DNA of 34,150 bases from Candidatus Campbelliibacteriota bacterium (GTDB lineage Bacteria; Patescibacteriota; Minisyncoccia; Phycocordibacterales; CSBR16-193), in contig SKHG01000071.1 in assembly GCA_007117035.1 (NCBI GenBank), positions 1-34,150 of the forward strand, in the 5' to 3' direction. The notes beneath the pieces are model-generated. The model was not told the DNA's origin. It ran no database searches and saw only the letters and a program-made list of their open reading frames with translations. Made by a program: the position numbers and the translations under genes. Below, one piece after another: positions 30,908 through 34,150 of this stretch (its first letter is position 1; each line of letters starts with the position of its first letter).

Positions 30908-32293
30908 TTATCCTTGAAGATAATTTATAGCGTCTTTTACGCTATATGAACTACTTGAATTTGCCATTAGATGTTTAAGAAAACTAACATCATCTCCAAG
31001 TGTCACGAGATAAGGTTCTTTTTCATCACCTACTCCTGCTGTTGACATCAGTCCATTACAAATACAGCCGACACCCTCTGTGTCTCCCATTTTTCCACCC
31101 TTGCGGATAAAATTTTTTATGGGTTCACCTGGGCATCTGTATCCAACCATACCGTCTTCCTTTTCATATAGAGAAACAAGAGCACATTTATTGCATTTAC
31201 GAACCCTTGCTTCATATATGTCTCGGTCTGATATTGTTCCGTCTAGAATTACCAGCTTGAATGGAAATCCAGTTGGCGAAATGCACATATCTGTCTGTAC
31301 TTGCAATGTTCCCTCAAACCCACGTTTGCGAGATTCTATACGGATTTTTGGATCCATTCCGGATTCTTCTGACAGAGCAAAGATAGAACCAGCTTGGATT
31401 CCTTTTGCACCCACAGAAAGCGCCCACGCTAGTTCCTCTGGAGAAGCTTTTGTACCACCAATCCAGAATGGCAAACCAAGTTGAGCAATTCCTTTATAGT
31501 CAACTTTATCCTTTAGACCATAGACACCATCTTTTCTAGGTAAAGCATTGTGCCCACCTGCCGTTGGTTCTTCTATGACGAATCCAGAAATGCTTCCAAT
31601 AGGTAACTTTTTCACCAAGATAGAAGCGAGTAGATTTGAGGCAATAATAGGGATGAACCCCGGTTTTTTCTTTATTGAAATCTTTTCTCCAAAGAAGCTT
31701 TCGGGATTAAAACTCATATCGTAACTAGTGACTTTTTTTCCGATTACAGGAACTCGATAGGTGGCAGTTCTATTTTCATATAGAGCATTGATCACTTCGG
31801 GGATCTGAATTGGTATTCCAGCTCCGATAGTAATGAAGTCTACGTCAGCAAGCATAGCCCCGGTTATTGCGTAAACATGAGGCATTGCTATTTTTTCAAG
31901 ATAGTTTATGCTGACCGGATTTTCATGACCTTCCTTTGCTAACCAGACAAACGCAAAATTTGCGCAGACTGTAAGCGAAATCAATAAGTCAGAAGGTTTG
32001 ATGCTAAAAGCAGGTACTCCTTTGAAGGGAACACCTTGAGGAATTCCATTTTCCACATAATAGGTATCTAAAACTTTTTTAGCTACTTGTGAAAAAGGAA
32101 AATGTGAAAGGGCTCGTCTAAAGTAACCACCCTCATCACCCATTTGAAGGATGCGAGGCATGACTATTTCTAAAGCCACACCCGATACTGTGCCATAGTG
32201 TCCGTGCAAACAGACTTCGCGAGCCAATTCCCAGTTAGAGATATTAACTCCCATACCGCCTTGGCGGATTTTTGGATATTTGATGATGTTCAT
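30908..32293 (-). CDS. Nitronate monooxygenase-like flavoprotein (2-nitropropane dioxygenase family)
   Basis: A 461-residue TIM-barrel protein. It starts with KYPKIRQGGMGVNISNWELA, the FMN-binding start of this family, then GTVSG. Later come VIEEPTAGGHN with the conserved GGH, PFWIGGTKASPEEL and GAKGIQAGSIFALSEESG. Family members oxidise nitronates or act as enoyl reductases (FabK, PfaD). The C-terminal 100 residues add cysteines (CNKCALVSL, YRCPGEP, GCICNGL) that may bind a metal or cluster, absent from typical members. The start is backed by AAAGGAGA six bases before the ATG (complement of 32300-32307), the best Shine-Dalgarno sequence in the window. Confidence 0.85.
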   Translation of the reverse strand: MNIIKYPKIRQGGMGVNISNWELAREVCLHGHYGTVSGVALEIVMPRILQMGDEGGYFRRALSHFPFSQVAKKVLDTYYVENGIPQGVPFKGVPAFSIKPSDLLISLTVCANFAFVWLAKEGHENPVSINYLEKIAMPHVYAITGAMLADVDFITIGAGIPIQIPEVINALYENRTATYRVPVIGKKVTSYDMSFNPESFFGEKISIKKKPGFIPIIASNLLASILVKKLPIGSISGFVIEEPTAGGHNALPRKDGVYGLKDKVDYKGIAQLGLPFWIGGTKASPEELAWALSVGAKGIQAGSIFALSEESGMDPKIRIESRKRGFEGTLQVQTDMCISPTGFPFKLVILDGTISDRDIYEARVRKCNKCALVSLYEKEDGMVGYRCPGEPIKNFIRKGGKMGDTEGVGCICNGLMSTAGVGDEKEPYLVTLGDDVSFLKHLMANSSSSYSVKDAINYLQG

Positions 32294-32299
32294 AGTATG

Positions 32300-32307
32300 T
32301 CTCCTTT
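32300..32307 (-). promoter_or_regulatory. Strong Shine-Dalgarno sequence
   Basis: The minus strand reads AAAGGAGA six bases upstream of the ATG at 32293. It fixes this start and contrasts with the leaderless genes elsewhere in the window. Confidence 0.7.
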
Positions 32308-32382
32308 TGTTAAATAACAGTTTATCTTACTTTAAGATATCTAATAAAAGGCGGAATGTAAAGATAACCAAAGTATTAGTAG

Positions 32383-32400
32383 GTAAAAATAATGCTTTAC
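32383..32400. repeat. 18-bp dyad repeat, copy 1
   Basis: GTAAA, eight bases and TTTAC form a dyad (GTAAAAATAATGCTTTAC). It differs from copy 2 at 32706-32723 by one base. The two copies flank the small gene at 32466-32618, so they may be operators. Confidence 0.45.
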
Positions 32401-32465
32401 TATTCACTGTGAATTAGAAGAGAATTAAAATAGAAATTGAAGAAAGTTCGATTTTTAAGATATTT

Positions 32466-32618
32466 ATGAAGTTGTTAACTCAGAAAGAAAATAAATTAGA
32501 AATAGTATTAGTTCCTGATGAAAAGAAATATTCCGCATTGCTCAAAAAACTCAGTAAACCAAACAAAAATATATTTGAATTCTTGAATAGAAAAAGAAGT
32601 AAATTGGAATTAAAGTAA
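32466..32618 (+). CDS. Small basic hypothetical protein (50 residues)
   Basis: ATG at 32466 opens a 50-codon frame: MKLLTQKENKLEIVLVPDEK, then KYSALLKKLSKP, ending FLNRKRSKLELK and TAA. It is rich in Lys and Leu. I recognise no family. A terminator-like hairpin follows four bases after the stop (32622-32661), and dyad repeats lie on both sides, which favours a real small gene. No clear ribosome binding site is seen. Confidence 0.4.
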   Translation: MKLLTQKENKLEIVLVPDEKKYSALLKKLSKPNKNIFEFLNRKRSKLELK

Positions 32619-32621
32619 GAG

Positions 32622-32661
32622 AAAAGGCTCTGAAAGGGACGGAACCCAAACAGAACCTTTT
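32622..32661 (+). terminator. Terminator-like hairpin
   Basis: AAAAGGCTCTG (32622-32632) pairs with CAGAACCTTTT (32651-32661) with one mismatch, and a GGG/CCC pair may close the loop. The T-run is short. It follows the small gene that ends at 32618. Confidence 0.55.
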
Positions 32662-32705
32662 CGTCGTGATATATGCATTGTATTACATTGCATTATTAAT
32701 TGCAA

Positions 32706-32723
32706 GTAAAAATAATACTTTAC
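32706..32723. repeat. 18-bp dyad repeat, copy 2
   Basis: GTAAAAATAATACTTTAC, 17 of 18 bases equal to copy 1 at 32383-32400. It lies about 90 bases upstream of the methyltransferase-like gene at 32815 and may be a shared regulator site. Confidence 0.45.
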
Positions 32724-32814
32724 TTTTATTTACAAATTTTCTGTGTAGAGTGGTAGTTTCTAACTTATATGAGTAGAATTTGTTAATATATATGTTAATA
32801 TATTAATATTATAT

Positions 32815-33594
32815 ATGGAAAAAATACCCGAACACGAATCTGAAATAAATGAAGAATCAAAAGAAAAATTTACCGGACTTTCTCCAGACCATCTTATTCC
32901 CGGTATTAAAATGGAAGGTTTAAAAAAAGATGAATATGGTAGTTATGTTGGAAATATTATTCCAGAATCTGGTAATTCATACGATACTAGTTTTTCTAAT
33001 GTTCCTCTTAAATATTTTAAAGATTTATCCAAAGATCCAGAGAGATATACTGATTCTCAAAAAGAATATTTAAAAGAAGGTAAAAAACTATTCTCTGGGG
33101 TTACAGTAGTCGACTTAGGTTGTGGAAATTCTGCTAATTCTTATGAATTAGCTTGTATTTTAGGTGCTAAAGGATATATAGGTATAGACTCATATAATGC
33201 AGATGTTGGATGTTTAGATTTTATAGCTAATGATCCATCAAATACTGATCATATACACGAAGATGCACTTGTTGATGGAAAATGGAAAAGAGACTGGAAA
33301 CCAATTCCTTATTCTATTATCAAAGAAGATATAGTTTCGTTTTTAAAAAGAGTGCCCGATGAAAGTGTCGGTATTTTTTGCTTTGGTTTGGATAATTGGA
33401 TTATTGGTGAGGTTTCAGATGAATACTTTGAAAAATGTGGAAGTGAGATTTCGAGAGTAATAAAAGAAGGGAGTGGTGAATTTACTGAAATTAACACTAT
33501 CTTAAGAGGTAACGGTTTGAAAGATATTAGAGATAAGGATTTTTACAAAGAAAATTTTTCTATAGTTATTAGATTTTTAAAAAAAGAACAATAA
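32815..33594 (+). CDS. Methyltransferase-like protein (copy B, intact)
   Basis: A 259-residue protein, intact paralogue of the broken gene at 21998-22793. Shared landmarks are GSYVGNIIPESG near residue 43, VDLGCGNSANSYELACILGA at about 99-118 (SAM motif I of class I methyltransferases), KGYIGIDS, DWKPIPYSIIKEDIVSFLKR and LKDIRDKDFY near the end. The first 80 residues are polar and acidic. No catalytic motif beyond motif I identifies the substrate. It stands alone, preceded by an AT-rich region with dyad repeats. The family seems lineage-specific, but that cannot be checked here. Confidence 0.75.
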   Translation: MEKIPEHESEINEESKEKFTGLSPDHLIPGIKMEGLKKDEYGSYVGNIIPESGNSYDTSFSNVPLKYFKDLSKDPERYTDSQKEYLKEGKKLFSGVTVVDLGCGNSANSYELACILGAKGYIGIDSYNADVGCLDFIANDPSNTDHIHEDALVDGKWKRDWKPIPYSIIKEDIVSFLKRVPDESVGIFCFGLDNWIIGEVSDEYFEKCGSEISRVIKEGSGEFTEINTILRGNGLKDIRDKDFYKENFSIVIRFLKKEQ

Positions 33595-33685
33595 GTTCTG
33601 CTAGAATATTTTTTTATTTTAATTATATTGGCTCCGTCAACTTAAACGGGTTCGAACTTATATTATGGATATGGTATAAAAGATA

Positions 33686-33851
33686 CTACTTTTTTCTAGG
33701 TAGACGATATTTAAGAAAAGCCACGAACCAAACTAACCAGACAATCCACAAAGCTTCCATCCAGTTTTGATTTATAATTCCTGCTATTCCTCTAAAGCCC
33801 ATGAACCCAAGAAAACCTAGGTACCAGAATTCATTTTCTATTTTTTTTCAT
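33686..33851 (-). pseudogene. Small membrane protein gene with poly(A) frameshift
   Basis: On the minus strand an ATG (33851-33849) is followed by eight A residues and soon stops. With seven A residues the frame would read MKKIENEFWYLGFLGFMGFR and on through two hydrophobic stretches (LWIVWLVWFVAFLKY) to RLPRKK and TAG at 33686, 54 codons after correction. The ENEFWYLGFLGF start recalls DUF3796-type small membrane proteins. The extra A may be a mutation, a sequencing error or a slippage site. The last bases of the window show the same start with seven A residues. Confidence 0.55.
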
Positions 33852-33870
33852 ACAATTTAATGTTACATAA

Positions 33871-34059
33871 ATTGCATTTCAAAAGATAATTTTCACACTA
33901 CAACAATATTTAATCAGTAATGGTTACTCCATCCCCGCTGGAGCCACCGGCTTCTTTGGACCACAAACTCAATCTGCCTTGATTCAATTTCAGTTAGACA
34001 ACAACATCAGTCCGGCAGTTGGATACTTTGGACCGATTACTCGTGGGTTTGTGAGGTAA
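33871..34059 (+). pseudogene. Peptidoglycan-binding domain fragment
   Basis: Between stops the plus strand encodes 62 codons without a start: LQQYLISNGYSIPAGATGFF, then GPQTQSALIQFQ and ISPAVGYFGPITRGFV before TAA. This is one PG_binding_1 repeat (LQ..L...GY, GYFGP.T..A). Such repeats are common at the C-terminus of Parcubacterial secreted proteins. It is clearly less AT-rich than the flanking DNA, so it is probably the tail of a gene lost by rearrangement. Confidence 0.65.
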
Positions 34060-34120
34060 AAACATGTTAGAATTTGTAGCATGACTCGCGAAACTACAAA
34101 TTTAAAAATTAAAAATTTTT

Positions 34121-34133
34121 TGTATAATATAAT
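34121..34133 (+). promoter_or_regulatory. Tandem TATAAT before an edge gene
   Basis: TGTATAATATAAT holds two overlapping TATAAT boxes (34123-34128 and 34128-34133). From the first, transcription would start at the ATG at 34136, giving a leaderless mRNA. Confidence 0.5.
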
Positions 34134-34135
34134 AT

Positions 34136-34150
34136 ATGAAAAAAATAGAA
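34136..34150 (+). CDS. Start of a gene cut by the window edge
   Basis: Five codons MKKIE are visible. They match the corrected start of the frameshifted small membrane gene at 33686-33851 (MKKIENEF), so this may be a second copy in the opposite direction. Only 15 bases are available, so the identity is a guess. Confidence 0.4.

Noticed and set aside
33626-33660. tRNA-like TTCGAA segment (GGGTTCGAAC)
   Set aside because: The neighbouring bases do not form a T-arm or acceptor stem; no cloverleaf can be drawn.
1-34150. CRISPR array or integrated prophage
   Set aside because: No regularly spaced direct repeats, cas genes, integrase or phage structural genes were seen.

Overview
The window is AT-rich, gene-dense bacterial DNA. 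It most likely comes from a Patescibacteria (CPR) genome of the Parcubacteria/Paceibacteria type. The reasons are small compact genes, single-domain response regulators, a type IV pilus cluster built on PilB, PilC and tiny prepilins, a CAP-domain protein, a GerMN protein, a DUF2339/DUF3999 pair, and a diversity-generating retroelement (DGR) beside core genes. TGA works as a stop codon (the reverse transcriptase and uvrB both end in TGA), which argues against the recoded Gracilibacteria/SR1 lineages. The assignment is inference; no rRNA or tRNA gene was seen.

Layout. Positions 1-1880 are the right part of a DGR: the last 25 bases of a variable repeat (VR) with the end of its target gene, a 9-bp hairpin, an Avd-like gene, the template repeat (TR), and a DGR-type reverse transcriptase. 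Positions 1933-3960 are uvrB. Positions 4034-7566 hold a signalling cluster: receiver, FIST sensor protein, membrane histidine kinase, receiver, receiver. Positions 7658-10270 are uvrA, which lacks the usual insertion domain. A membrane protein follows, then a bidirectional terminator. On the minus strand come a cold-shock protein, a GerMN protein, a CAP-domain protein, an unusual receiver-domain protein and a small membrane protein.

Positions 14534-19908 are a type IV pilus operon: receiver, PilB, PilC and four prepilin-like proteins. A GAF-PAS-PAS histidine kinase follows, then a frameshifted methyltransferase-like gene. Positions 22840-30462 are mostly minus strand: an anchored hypothetical protein, a UppP/BacA-family protein, a mini zinc finger, a DUF3977-like protein, an SGNH hydrolase, DUF3999, DUF2339, a small secreted protein, and a truncated ECF sigma factor. 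The right end carries a nitronate monooxygenase-like gene, an intact paralogue of the frameshifted gene, and several broken remnants: a poly(A)-frameshifted small membrane gene and a peptidoglycan-binding fragment. What may be a second copy of that small membrane gene starts at the very edge.

How the parts work together. The DGR copies the TR into the VR with adenine mutagenesis to diversify the C-terminus of a protein whose gene lies mostly left of the window. UvrA and UvrB form the damage-recognition part of nucleotide excision repair. The receivers and kinases flank the pilus operon and the uvr genes, so a surface or pilus response is a reasonable guess, but no output domain is visible. 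Many genes share a promoter form, TATAAT often preceded by TGN and only 5-7 bases before the ATG, which suggests frequent leaderless mRNAs.
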